DNA from: Neodontobutis hainanensis
Taxonomy: Eukaryota; Chordata; Actinopteri; Gobiiformes; Odontobutidae
Reading direction: 5' to 3'
Length of the DNA: 64,000 bases
Assembly: GCA_024349245.1 (NCBI GenBank)
Contig: JALDNG010000049.1
Span: 857,001 to 921,000 of the forward strand
Part shown: piece after piece, positions 1 through 32,997 of the stretch
Numbering within the stretch: position 1 is the stretch's first letter
How the letters are laid out: each line of letters opens with the position of its first letter
Translations under genes and position numbers: made by a program
Notes under the pieces: generated by a model
What the model was told of the DNA's origin: nothing
Seen by the model: only the letters and a program-made list of their open reading frames with translations
Databases searched by the model: none

Positions 1-2834
1 CAAAATGGCTAAAAGCAGTAGGTGTAGACACATACTAAATCAGAAAACTCGCTCCATCTCTTCCTACATAATATTAATTACTGAAGTCTGGGGAAATAAC
101 GCCATTTAGAGACATTTATACAGACTCCAGAAGAAAAGACATCATAACTGTACACAATACCAACACACCGTTCCTAAAATTATATATCCAAAAATTTGAA
201 GAACTGGGCAACATAAAACATTGTTGATAATTTATAAAGCTAAAAACAACAAAGAAAGGTGGGTATAATTTAAGGGGAAAATGTAATTTAAAAATACAGT
301 GTGTTCATATCAGCCTAAAGAGTTTTTCTTGAAGTGTGACTTTATGGAACGGACTAGAAAGCAATATAAAAGAAGCAACAACACTGCTACAATTAACAAA
401 AACTATATAAGACTAGTATCTTTAAGAAATATGTTAAAATATAATAATTAATTGTAAATTTAATAATTCATATTAATTGAAAATAATTCCAAAAATTTAA
501 ATAAATAATTTTATTTTTAAATTACTTAAACAATAATAATTAATCAATAATAACAATTTAAATAATGTGAATAAATGTAATTAATTATTTAATTAATTAA
601 TTAAATTAATAAATTATATTAAAATGTTAAATTATATTAATTTGGTTGAATTATGAATAGTTGTCTTGTGTTTTCTTTCTGCTTTGTCTTGTATCATATA
701 GGGATTTGTTTTAAATAAAAGTATTGTATTCTTTTTTGTTGTTGTTGTTTGATAACCAAACTAAACTAAACTGTGCAGTTGCGCTTTTGGCCTGTAGATG
801 ACACATGTGTATCAAAGTTTCACAATGGTGGTATAAACAAGCAATTATGTAAAGGCTTATGTCATAGGTATAAGTCCATTACAGATTTTTACAATATTAC
901 TTGAAACTTTACAAGTATTACCTGGGTTTATTTGTGTATGTCCAGCAATTTGCTTTAGAAAAGGCAAGCTGTATAGGCCCTTCTTACCCGTGTTGTTTAA
1001 GAAAAAGCACGTAGTATGTCAGAATCACTATTTCTTTATGTCCAAGATCTAACATCTTATATGGAACAGGGTTCTGCTAAATAACATATATCATGTTGGC
1101 CAAGCCAGACCCTTGTTCTTTAGTAAACCTGTACAACTACAACTTGTAGCTTTGCTTGATGTGGATAAACAATGTTTTTGGTGGTGTAAAATCTGTGTGT
1201 TTGTTTTGTGCCAACTTAGAATGCCAACCAAAATGTTGAACTGGCATAACAACATGATCAAATGATGGATCTACATGGTGTAAAAGCTTGACTAGGAGGT
1301 GTATGATGTGGAGATTTTTCACTCAACTAAGAGAATAAAATATAACTGTTGGAATAAGGCTGCAGTTGCTCAGTTAGTTTAAGTGATATTTCAGGTCTCC
1401 TAGGATGACTATTTCTTTCTAGTCCTCTATTAATAACTCAACAAAATCTTTGGTATAGTCTCAAAGCTATGAAAAAGTATTTAAATATGATAAATGATCA
1501 GCATCTAAACCTGATCCTTTGGGGTTGCCACTTGTCAGGAGCTTGCAAATATAGATTGGCCCAATTTTCCATTTAAAATCTGTTGATCATAGGGTGCTGT
1601 AAATACCACCATGTTGTTTCATTGCTCCAAGAAGTCATGCAGCCACACAGTCGATTAGCTCAATATACCAACCACACACATACAGTTTCACAACTTACTA
1701 TACCATTGTTTGTTTCCTCTAATACATGACATTGTCCTATCTCTCCTGCACTTCATACAAACTCATTTTCAAATCAAAAGGTGCGATTACACTCCCCTGT
1801 GCTTTCACGATCTGGTGCAGCATCTTCTATCTTCATGTTCCTGTGTGGAAGCAATGTTCATTAAGTGCTCAGCTATTGGATTCTAAACATGTTTGAGTAT
1901 GCCCACATCTGCTTTTGTGACGGTGAGGGAAAAAGAGACAACGGATCCTGTGTTTCCATGGCAACTGAAGAAAAGTTGACCCCCTACTCCACACCCTTAA
2001 TGTTAGTATTGGGGAATGTGCTGTAGTTTTCTGGCCAAAAGAGGTTGTATATTGTCACAAAGCCTGGGCTGATCCACTTCTTCACCATGATTCCCAACTG
2101 TACCCCCCACTGCTGCCTCTTCCTGCTCCCGCAGTCAGGAGAGCAGGCTGCCTCTCTTTCATCTGTCCATGTGTGTAGACAAGGAGACCACCACCAGTGA
2201 GCCCGGGTCTGGCCTCTTTCATTTTATTCTTCATCCTGAGTCACCACTCACCATTGGATGAAACAAACTGAGCCCCCCGATGTGGTTAGACAGGAAGCAC
2301 AGTCACAGTACACAGTGTGTTCGTACACATGTAAGAGACGTCTGAAGAGAACTAACATCACGTCCGTTCGTGTCATAATCCCTATTATGTGGTTGCAGGC
2401 TTCAGCAGCCTGCACACACAATGCAGGTGTGTGTTATTGGTGTGGGCTTGTTCGTCTGACAGGAGGGTGCCAGCATGGAAAAAAGGGGAGAAGGCACAGT
2501 AATTATGGCCTCCCATGTTCAGCAGAAACATCAGAGGGAAGTAATTTGTTGCTCTATATTTAATCAGTGCAGATAACAAGACTGACTACAGCTGTCTGGG
2601 CCTATGGGCAGCAGGACACACAGTCTTCCCATTTCCGCTAAAACCTATTAGTGTTTAATGCAGCCAGGCACAGGCTTTTATTTCTATACTTTTCAGTCAT
2701 CCAACATCACCTTTTAGGTCTAATTTGTGCACATTTGATAACTAACCCTGTGGTCTTTCATTTCCCAGCTTCCCCCATGTCCCCATTTTTTCATGTCTTC
2801 ACTTTGCCCTTGTCCCTGTCTGTCCCTCTTTTAG
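1..2834. other. Upstream or first-intron sequence of the KCNT gene, no exon recognised
   Basis: I see no coding exon here. Positions 418-640 are extremely AT-rich (runs of TTAATTAAT and AATAAT). The rest is ordinary non-repetitive sequence with short chance open frames that do not resemble proteins. The first recognised KCNT exon begins at 2835 in the middle of a codon, so at least one upstream coding exon, holding the cytoplasmic N-terminus, is missing. I looked for it in this stretch and did not find it. The stretch is therefore most likely an intron, with the promoter further left. Confidence 0.5.
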
Positions 2835-23652
<20,818 letters not shown>

Positions 23653-25327
23653 GGAACATAAATAAAGAAAAATGTACTGTCAAAACACAGAAAAAGGAGA
23701 TGCAACTCTCAATGTCAAAGAGAAGGGATGGCACGCACAGTTCTCTCAGCAGTGAGGCATAACGAACTCAGAAGTGCCAGACATGCATGGACCTTTTCTA
23801 TAACAACAATGGGAATGTTTTATTTATGCACCTTCCTATTTTAAGTGGAGAGCAGCGGACACAGAAGTGCATTTATGGGGGAAAAAAAACAAAAAAAAAC
23901 TGTATGTACTAATTTCTGTGTATGTGCATGTTACTGCATCATGTACTGTACGTGCTGTATGAATGTACACATGTGAATGAATGTATGCTAATGGGACAAG
24001 GGCACAGACAGTAGAACAATAGTGGAGTGTGAGCTCAGCTGCTGATGAAGAAGCTCATGCGATTGTTACCAGGCTCCCAAATACCAATTATTTTTGATCA
24101 TTTTTAATGTTTGTTTTTTTTTTCATTTGAACTTGCATAGAGGGTAGTTATCTGGTATTGGACTTAATACTTTTCTGACAAAGCTTTGGCCATCTTTCCT
24201 GTAGTGTTCAGTGTTCACAGGTTTGTTGTAAAGTTTATAAAGGTGACATTCACAGGTCCAGTATTCTTCTACTGCCTTTACCAAGAGCAAGACACTGCCA
24301 ATTTTCCTCTGAAAGGCCAAATGAAAGATGTCCTTCTATGTTGTAGGTGTGTTTTGTCACTCTTAATGTTGTATTTAAAAGTGACTTATCAAACAACTTG
24401 TTAGCTTTTTTTGTTTTATTTATTTATTATTTTTACATGTTGCTTACATCCTTTGTTTCACCAGCAGTGGAAGAATCCAAAGAGCATCAGAGTGTCACTG
24501 ACGTAATTAGACTTTGAGCAGTCAGTGCAGGGCATTGAGTCCTTGGTTCTTATATGTCTTGTTTGATGTAAGTACACTTAGACACAAATTGTTTGTTTCT
24601 TTTTGACTTCGTCTCTCTCTCATTTGATGTGTGCCCCTCAGCCAGAATGCTTTTTTTTGGATGTGCATAATGGCAATACAAGAAATAAAAAAAAAATATT
24701 ACAGGAAAACACTATGACATCAAAAATGCTATGAATGTTTAGCTTTTATTAACAGATTATGTCAGAGATATTACTATATATGCTAGTTTATGGTTAAAAG
24801 TCTTTCATACAGAGACATACTTATTTTAGAGATTAATATGTTATAAAAAACGGTTGAAACACAGGATGCAGAGACAAATGACAGAAATGAAGTGAATGAA
24901 TGCTGTAGTTTCAGTGGCAGTATACCAACATACTGTGTAAATACTGAAGCCAGATGTGATATATCACTACACTTAATTGTAAAGGTTGACATTACAGGGC
25001 TATTTCTGGTTACCTTGTGACCACTGTGCATGACTCTCACTGTGTGATTACGTCCATAAAAGTCTAAATCAATGTGTCCACTTTAATGTCACTGAAAGCA
25101 GCTGATGTATTTTACAGCATGAAACTTTATTATGATTATTGGCCTCTACAAAAAAAAAAAAACAAAGCACTTGCACATGCTCAACTGAATACTTTCAAAC
25201 TGAGGAAAACAAAACATCTCGACCTCTTGGGCTGATTAGCTCTACAGTTGGTGAGTCGGTGTGTGGATAGTTAAAATAGTTGTGAAGACTCAGTAGTCCT
25301 GGTCCAGACAACGCAAAACAAGACGAA
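23653..25327 (+). other. KCNT 3' untranslated region and intergenic spacer
   Basis: After the channel stop codon (23650-23652) there is an AATAAA at 23661, probably too close to be used, and another at 24684-24689 followed by A-rich sequence, giving a 3' UTR of about 1 kb. The rest up to the SDR pseudogene has no recognisable gene. The only notable items are short homopolymer A or T runs. Confidence 0.5.
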
Positions 25328-26011
25328 ATGGCTTCACAACCAGTCACTGGAGCCAACAGAGGCCTGGGTCTGGAAATGGTCAAACAAAAGGTGCAGACCT
25401 AGCGCCCTTTGAGCATGTTGTTTGCTTGTTGCAGGAAGCCGGACGAACCCAGGGCTGAGGTAATAAATTCCTACTTTTTTATTTTTCATTTAAAATCTAT
25501 AACTACAATTTAGAAAAAAGATTCTAAAAATCGTATTTTTATTTTTCAGACATTTGAAGCTCCGGCAATGAAACACCAAAAAAAGTCATTAGTGGTTTGT
25601 ATGTGTTTGACATAACTCATTCATTGTTATTGTCTTATTCTGTTGAACCTTTCTGGCTGTGTCCAGTCTCAACTAAAGGCTCAGTCTGACTAATATCTTA
25701 ACACAAGCTTCATTAAAAGCCAGTTGTATGTTATGTCAAGTCTTTGTTTAGTTGGAAACATTGATCCGATGTGTTCAATATTCAGTATTCAGGACAGTCC
25801 CTTACTCATCAGTAAGGTAATCTTTGCTGATCATCTGTGACAGCAGCTGTCATGTATCATTCATTTAAATGTTTTTGGGGGTTTGTCTTTCTCTTCCCAG
25901 ACCAGTTTAAACATGCTGAGAGTCTGTGTATCTGTGGAGTTCAAAAATGATGAAATACTGCGCTCACTGCTACATCCTGGCTGTGTTAGGACAGACATAG
26001 ATGGAGACGAT
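25328..26011 (+). pseudogene. Short-chain dehydrogenase pseudogene, copy 1
   Basis: This is a broken duplicate of the intact SDR gene at 27162. The exon 1 homologue (25328-25459) begins with an ATG and keeps the dinucleotide-binding motif TGANRGLGLEMVKQ. It has lost three residues before the motif and carries an in-frame TAG at 25400-25402. An exon 2 remnant (about 25550-25594) is out of frame. Exons 3 and 4, which carry the NNAA motif and the Tyr/Lys active site, are missing. An exon 5 homologue (25901-26011) has exactly the same length as the intact exon (111 nt) and an open frame (LNMLRVCVSVEFKNDEILRS). Exon 6 was not found. With no active-site exon it cannot encode a working reductase. 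Confidence 0.85.
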
Positions 26012-27161
26012 GTGGGTCAACATTTTCTACTAAAAATGGTCACTAATGTTGCTCTTAAACAGTTTAAAACAACATTTGATCACGTTGTCTGATCAGTTGG
26101 CTGCAGGGATTGTTTGCTACTGCCTTGAATATGTCCTGGATGACGGAGAACCTCCACAGACAATAAACAATGTTGTCTCTTGTTTGTTTTACATTTCCAC
26201 CAGCCTGCAACACAGTATCTGTCATGTCGTGTTTCTCCCACCAGTAGGTACGCCCCGATACGCGCACACAGACACGCGCCAGCGCTCTCTTTCAGGTCCG
26301 TGTACGTTCAGTTTCCGTTTTGAAATTAAAAGACAGAAAACGGAAAATGACTCACATTTAGTTTTTTGTTTCAAAATTGGTAAACAAAAAATGTTTTTTG
26401 TCGTTTAACCAAAAACACTGAAAATGGGAAACAACTCTTACACAGATTACTTGGCGATCATCGGATTTTCATCGTGATGTGAGAAAAACAAAATCGGAAA
26501 ACAACTGGATCCCTATTATCTATCAGCAAATTGGAAATCGAGAAATGACTCTATTTTCGTTTTTTGTTTTGAAAAAAGAAAATTGAAAAACAAAAACACA
26601 GCCATTATTTGATTTCATATTAAGTTAATAAACTAAAATGGAGAGAAAAAAATGGACACAAAATGAAAACAGAACAGATTTTCGGAGATCAGGACGTTGC
26701 TTCACGTGATGGACAGAAGGTTAAACACTGAATCTTATGTGACAGAGTTGAAAGTGCATTACAGTTGAACATAAGAAGTATAACTTTTAAATGTATTTTG
26801 ACATTGTATTTTTAAAAATTAACTTAATTTACGAACAGAAATCAGTAAACCAAAAACAAGAGGGTTGTGCTTAATTGTAATAGGCTAAACAAATAGGCTA
26901 ACAGCACTTATTTGTGCTTCAGGTTTGTTTAGGTCCATACTTTGACTTAGATAGAAGCTAAAATGTCACAGTGTCATCTACAATGCACCAGAATACAGGG
27001 AATTGCATCTATTCTACAAAAATGTATGGGGGAGGACCCCGGAAGTGGGCTAAGCCCCAAAAGTTTTTTTTTTTTTTTTTCCTAAGCCCCCAAACTAACT
27101 AGCCAAATGAAAGCGCAGCGGTCGGGCTCGGTCTAACACCTTCCCTGCAGAGAACAGGAAA
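26012..27161. other. Spacer between SDR copies, with A/T-skewed repeat
   Basis: No gene seen. Positions 26310-26700 are unusually rich in GAAAAC/GTTTTC-type words. They include a perfect 10-bp inverted repeat (26312-26321 with 26337-26346) and an imperfect direct repeat (about 26342-26376 and 26541-26575). This is probably an unclassified interspersed repeat. A poly-T run at 27065-27080 and the 5' leader of the intact SDR gene follow. Confidence 0.5.
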
Positions 27162-28625
27162 ATGGCCGCAAACGCAGTCAGCGTATTAATCACAGGAGCA
27201 AACCGAGGCCTGGGTCTGGAGATGGTCAAACAAATGTTGGAGACCCAGCGCCCTTTGAACATGTTGTTTGCTTGCTGCAGGGACCCAGACGGACCCAGGG
27301 CTGAGGTAGACTCATGACTGTATTCTTACTTTCATGTGTTTAGGGGGTTGAGGCTTAAGACAAGAAAACATGCAAAAAACGACAATTCTGTTTTTAGGAA
27401 CTACAAACTCTGGCGAAGAAAGACCCAACCATCATCAAAGTGATTCGCATGGGTATGATCTAATAGTTATATTTCTCTGACTGTCTCCTATTTGACCTGT
27501 AGGCCTTGTCCAGGTACACAGGCAGGAAGTAGCTACACAGGCCACCTGGCACTGAACCTGGGGCACAAAAGCTGTTAATTAATTATACATCTGATTATAT
27601 AAACCCTTCTAAATTCTTAAGTTTGACACTTTCACTCTGTCTGCCAGACACTGCTGACCTGAGCAGCATCAAGCAGGCCGCTCAACAAGTGGGCTCACTA
27701 GTGGGCAGTGGGGGTCTGAATCTCCTCATTAACAATGCAGCGACCCTAAACCGTAGCAGCCTGCTTGAGAGCACCCCTGAGGAGATGCACAACAGTTTCA
27801 ACACAAATGTTGTCGGCCCAATGAGTATCATTCAAGTGAGGGAAACATTATCATGAGTAGCTTTGTATTTCCACTTTTCAATTCTGGCTTACAAACATTT
27901 TTGTCACTTCATATTGCCAGGAGTTTCTTCCTCACCTTCGTGCTGCAGCAAAGGCCAGTGGGACAAAAGGGATGTCCTGCTGCAAAGCGGCTGTGGTCAG
28001 CATCTCCTCAACTCTAGGTTCAATTGAAATGACACAGCAAACATATCCAAACTTTAAACTAGTCCCATATCGTGTCAGTAAGGTAAGAATTTTTCACTCC
28101 TTTGGGGTACGTTGTTTTTAAATGGAGAATTTTGGGAGTTTTCCCTGACTTCTTCTTTCAGGCAGCACTAAACATGCTGGCAGCCTGTGCTTCATGGGAG
28201 CTCAAAAACGATGAGATCCTGTGCACACTGCTCCACCCCGGCTGGGTTCGCACAGACATGGGTGGACCAGAGGTGAGTTAGCACTTTCTATAGAACTAAA
28301 ATGGGCCTCTAAAGGATTACAATCAGTCATTCCCACATAAAGAGTGCTTATACAGGGACTGTGCAATAGACTGGGCATATCAGGCTAAATGACTGGCAAA
28401 TTTCCAAAAGAATAGTTTTTAGACAAAGCATTTGTGGAAGGGATTGGTTTGTTCACATGAATTGCACAGCAATAACAGCTTTTTTTGCATCTTCTGGTTT
28501 TAAATCTTCAGGCAGAAATTGATGCTCCGGAGAGCGTCAAAGGGATGCTCAGTGTGATAGACTCCATGACTGAGAAGCACAATGGAGCTTTTCTGGATTA
28601 TAAAGGCCAGACCATCCCCTGGTAG
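27162..28625 (+). CDS. Short-chain dehydrogenase/reductase (C-factor/sniffer-like), intact, 6 exons
   Basis: Probable NAD(P)H-dependent carbonyl reductase of the classical SDR family, cytosolic. Exons are 27162-27305, 27398-27452, 27648-27835, 27921-28082, 28162-28272 and 28512-28625. They total 774 nt and join in frame to 257 residues, the normal length for the family. Visible motifs are the Rossmann TGANRGLG (residues 11-18), an NNAA in place of the usual NNAG, the catalytic serine region VVSISS, and the active-site YRVSK (Tyr179, Lys183). A conserved HPGWVRTDMGG follows the active site. The start codon is the first ATG after the leader and gives the normal spacing to the glycine motif. The gene sits between two decayed copies on the same strand, which shows tandem duplication. 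The closest groups I recognise are bacterial C-factor and insect sniffer-like reductases; the substrate cannot be told from sequence. Confidence 0.9.
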
Positions 28626-28720
28626 CTTCACGCTGTAGTCAGTCAACAAATGACATGAAACGTAATCAAAGTAAAATAATTATTTTATTTGTGTCATTTT
28701 ACACATTGTGTCTAAAAATG

Positions 28721-28726
28721 AATAAA
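28721..28726 (+). promoter_or_regulatory. Polyadenylation signal AATAAA of the SDR gene
   Basis: Canonical AATAAA 96 bases after the SDR stop codon (28623-28625), on the same strand and before the unrelated sequence that follows. It implies a short 3' UTR of about 120 bases. Confidence 0.65.
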
Positions 28727-29388
28727 AACATATAGTCTCAATGCTGGCGTCCAAACTTTTTTTTCTTTTCAGAAGGACATTGGATAGATATTACAGTTCA
28801 CTGTAGGTGTCAACAATGGTACATTAATCTGTGTGATCTTTTAACTTAATGATGTATAAATTGTGATCCTGAGCCTCACATTAATTCTCTGTGAAAAAGC
28901 TGCGGTAGATGGAGATGGTTGTCATGGTGGCAGCGTTGGAGTAAATATGTATACTTAATATAATACAGCTGGATAGTAATATATAGGCCAGCTTTTTGCA
29001 GACTGGTGAACCTCTGCCTATAATCACCTCTGAGAAACTGCTTTTCTAAAACACTTTTTTCATTACTGAAATGTTGCCAATGAACCTAATTAGTTGCCAA
29101 ATGCTCCTCCAGCTCCACTTTTTTAATGAAAGGATAAATGTCTCAGTTTAATAACACTTGATATGTTTATGTTCTATTGAGAATAAAAAATGGTTTTATG
29201 AGATTTGCTAAATCATTTTGTTCTGTTTAAAACTACATTTTACGCCATGTCATAACCTTTTTAACTTTTTAAACTCAGCAATAACCCCCTTGTGTTTGAG
29301 GTGGGGTTAGAGATAGACTTGGATTGTGGTCTAGTCTAAAATAAATACTTAAATGCAAGCACAGTTGGCAGAATATGTGCAAAGCAGA
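28727..29388. other. Spacer between intact SDR gene and copy 3
   Basis: I see no gene, RNA gene or clear repeat in this stretch; it is ordinary AT-rich intergenic sequence. Confidence 0.5.
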
Positions 29389-29610
29389 AGAAATTGCTTC
29401 ACAACCAGACAGCGTGTGCAAACAGAGGCCTGAATCTGGAGATGGTCAAACAAATGGTGGAGACCAGGCGCCCTTTGAGCTTGTTTGCTTGTTGCAGAGA
29501 CCCAGACTTACCCTGGGCTAAAGTAAAAGAGTAAAAAGAGTCTCAAAATAACAAATTCTGTTTTCAGGGATCGCAAACTCAACACTCAGAGGCCAGACCC
29601 TCCCCTGGTT
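29389..29610 (+). pseudogene. Short-chain dehydrogenase pseudogene, copy 3, heavily deleted
   Basis: The exon 1 homologue (about 29389-29522) still reads ANRGLNLEMVKQMVETRRPL and a CCRDPD motif like the intact gene, but the glycine motif is damaged and the ATG is changed. About 45 bases later comes a fragment of exon 2 (GGATCGCAAACTC) running directly into the very end of exon 6 (AGGCCAGACCCTCCCCTGG), where the stop codon has been lost. Everything between has been deleted. It shares a 5' segment (GCTTCACAACCAG) with copy 1 that the intact gene lacks, so copies 1 and 3 are closer to each other near the start. Confidence 0.8.
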
Positions 29611-29957
29611 GCTTCATACATACAAACACTAATTAATGAATGAAGAGATGTGTAATAAAATTAAAATTAATGCCAGTGTCAATTTACATGTAATGTGTTC
29701 AAAATCTAATAAAAAATAAAAAAAATTATATTAACTGTCCAATCTTTTTTCTTTACACACATATCAATAAATTGATCACAAGAACTGTAAAGTGTTTACT
29801 GTACAGTTTACTTTCAGTTTCAATAATGGCACATGTGATTTCTGATTATGTTAAAGACACATTTTAGGATGCATGCTGCTGGCCATTTAAACTGACCCTG
29901 ATCAGGCCTTTGGACTTTGGATGTGTTTGTGTTGTTCACAAATGCCCCCTTCTCATA

Positions 29958-32900
29958 TTACCATGCAGCACTGTTCCACACAGCCACTTTGACAGGTAAG
30001 ACTTTTAGTGGGCTTGGGTTATTCCCATTAATATTGGCTCCTGGGCAGAAGAAAGGAAACATCTTCTGGGTGAAAAAGTCGTGGAAGGTGTAAATGGTTG
30101 TCATGGTGATAGGATTGGAGAAAATAACCTCTCCAGCGTCATAGTCCAGCTGGATTCTGACCCGGGTCAGGGACCCATCTAGACTTAATGGGGTACTGGG
30201 TCTAGTCATGGCAGAATACTCTCCCTCATAGTGCGAGATCATCCAGAAGCCCCCCTCTGGACAACCTGAGATGCGACCTTTCCTATTGATGGACTCTTTG
30301 ACCACCCCAAGCATCCAGTCCACCTTGTCACCCACCTCCACCTCCCAGGCATGGCATCCTGAAGTGAAGCCTTCTGAGCCCAGCACAAACACAAAGTGGC
30401 CAAAACGCTCTGGGTTATCAGGCAGCTGTTTGAGGGACCCGCTGTTGGCCACACTGGTCAAATCTTTAGAGAGGGACAACCAGGGATAGGCTGTGTTGGG
30501 GTCTAAGGTGATAGGTGCTGCAGGAGAAAGAATTGTCTCTATGTATTACATTTTTTTGAGAATAACCTTTACACAACATGACATTAAAATACTTACTGTA
30601 CTGAACCAGGTCCACCATTTTCTCCCACACGTGGTACTTGAGGGAACTGACATGCTTGGCTACATTAATGAGAGCACCTGAGACTTTTTCAGGATCTTTC
30701 TGAGGAAGATGTGCTCTGTGAAGTCAAAGTTCAACCGGTTACCATTAGTCTAATCTTATGTCCAGTGCTTAATTTGTGGTGGAACACGGGAGGATATATT
30801 CTCATATATTCTCACTCAATCGGGGCCGGGACCTAAACCTCCTGCACCTCTTTTTATTTAAAGATTAGTTTCTTAAAGTAAAAGTTAATTTGGCCTATTT
30901 ATAAACATTTTTAACTTTGATTTATTGCTCAGCCTGTCGCAACTGCCCATTAGTTTGTTAAAATGGCCTCATTTAGACACAAGAAGCTATAATGCAGTCT
31001 TTAAAACAACATAACATGTTCTTTTACTTTTTTTTCCCCTTTTTAAGCAGGGGGAATACTTCCCCTAAATATTCTCTTTTTGTTTCCCCACCTCCAGCTT
31101 AACAAATTAAACATTGCTTATGTTTCAAGTAGACATTGTGGAAAATCTGAAAGCTCTTACCGTTTTCTTGTGTTGTTGTAATTCTGAAAGAATGATAAAA
31201 CAAACAAATATGAGGCTTATTTTAGGAACACAGGAAGTGCAAGAGTTCTAAATAAAGTCTCCTGCTGACCTGAAGGAAGAGAGCGTCACTTGATGCAATC
31301 TCGTTCTCAATTGCGATAATGGCATGAGAGAAGGTGAGGATATCTCTGGTGATGCCGTCTGCTTTCTTCTTCACAAGCTCCTTCTTCTCCTCGTCCTCCT
31401 GCTGCAGAGCGGCCAGTCGAGCTGACTCCTCCTTCAGCAGAAATTCACGTAACTCCTCAAATTCTTGCCTGATCAGCTTCCCTGTTTCCTGAGTCTGGTT
31501 CTGCCATAAAGCATGACAAAAATGTCATAATGTCGTTTGTGTTTAGTCTTATGTTATGTTGTTGTGTTGTAGTATTTGGTTCTGTCCTGAAAACAGAATA
31601 CACAATTACAGACATAGATTGTGACTGGTTACATTTACTTAAAAATACAGTTACTTTGACTACACAAATGACAAATTCATCAAAAGTGCTCTTAGGATGG
31701 CTCCAATATCCTCTGATTACTTAAGATATTTCTCATTAAACCCTCACTTGAAAACATTCTGTATACTCCATACATAAGATATCTAGCACACATTCCTGTT
31801 CATTTCCCAAACAGCTATTTACTAGGATGCTTTGTTGACATGTTTATGGGCTAACACAATGTGGCTGCACTAGAGTCACACCAGCCACCATATGCTTGTT
31901 GCTCAATCTTGAGCATGTGTGATTATTGATACCTTTATGTGCACAGTTGTCTCATCACACTCTTGCTTGGCTTCATACAGGCGGCGCAGGTTCTGCTTCA
32001 AGGGAATCAGCTCATTCTTGAGCTCTGTCTGCAAGTGGTTGATAAAGTAGCAGTTATTTTTTATCAGATTTTTGGGATTGATTACACAACCTTGCCGTAA
32101 CACAGATACATCATTCTCAGGATTGTTCTTAGGCCACTCTTCCCTTACACATGTCCACATGTTAGAATTTGAATTGTTGTAAAGGGACCAATAAGTTCTA
32201 AAGTAAATTAGGTCTATAACTAACATTTTACTCAAAATTAAATCACAATAAACAATTTTACCTGTCCACACTATCTGCCCAGATCACATCTAGGACACCT
32301 TAATAGGTCCAAGCCACTAAAAATCACTAAAACATAACACTTTCTAAGTAGTAAGTTATCTTGAACAGATTACCTTGAGATCCTGAGCTCCTTCCTCCAG
32401 TGGACACACTCTGTGGCTCAAGTGCTTTTTGGATGTCTGACACACGCAGCACAGAACCTCAAAGTCATCAAAACAGAACAGCTTGATAACTTCCCCATGA
32501 GTGCTGCACTTTTCCTCCACTATCTCTTTTTCTGCCACCCCTGTCCTGGCTGCAGCTACATTACGCTCCTGCTCCTTCAGAAAAGTGTCTGCCACGTTCT
32601 TCAATGCAAGGCTGATAGTCGGCTCAGTCAGAGAGCACTTCCTTCTGCAAGTGGGACACTCACGCCTGGCTTTTTTCTTGTTCCAGAATTCCTGAAGGCA
32701 AGCCCTGCAAAAACTATGGCTGCATTTTAGTACAACTGGGTCCTTGAAAATCTCACAGCAGACAGGACATGAAAGTTCCTCTTCCAACATGGACCCAGAG
32801 CATGATGACACAGCTCGTGCACGTAGAGTAGATGCCAACCTGGGACTTTGGGAAAGTGACAGTTTTCCAGGTTGAGATGAAGCACGTGGCCGCATCGCCA

Positions 32901-32997
32901 TGGCTTTAATTTTTTTTAGTAGGGTTTGACTAAGATTTAATTCCTGCCTAGAAGAGAGGCTGTTTCTCTCTGTGAGGTGTTTAGAATAATATGACAT
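29958..32997 (-). CDS. TRIM-family E3 ubiquitin ligase (RING, B-box 2, coiled coil, PRY-SPRY), 6 exons
   Basis: Predicted RING ubiquitin ligase with a SPRY target-recognition domain. Exons on the minus strand are 32997-32374, 32028-31933, 31500-31270, 31183-31161, 30715-30597 and 30517-29958. They join in frame to 550 residues. The exon pattern (a first exon with RING and B-box, then 96, 231 and 23 nt, then a linker, then the SPRY exon) is the standard TRIM layout. The RING finger spans residues 77-117 (CPVC...CSHSFCRAC...CPTC), B-box 2 about 164-195 (CSTHG...CCVCQTSKKHLSH), and the coiled coil about 209-320. PRY-SPRY fills the last exon (LDPNTAYPWLSLS; WEVEVGDKVDWMLGV). The 69 residues before the internal Met70 are Ser/Arg-rich and unusual; Met70 lies seven residues before the first RING cysteine, so the true start may be there. 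Resembles the TRIM35 / nuclear factor 7 / zinc-binding A33 group, which is expanded in fish, so I give no symbol. Confidence 0.93.
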
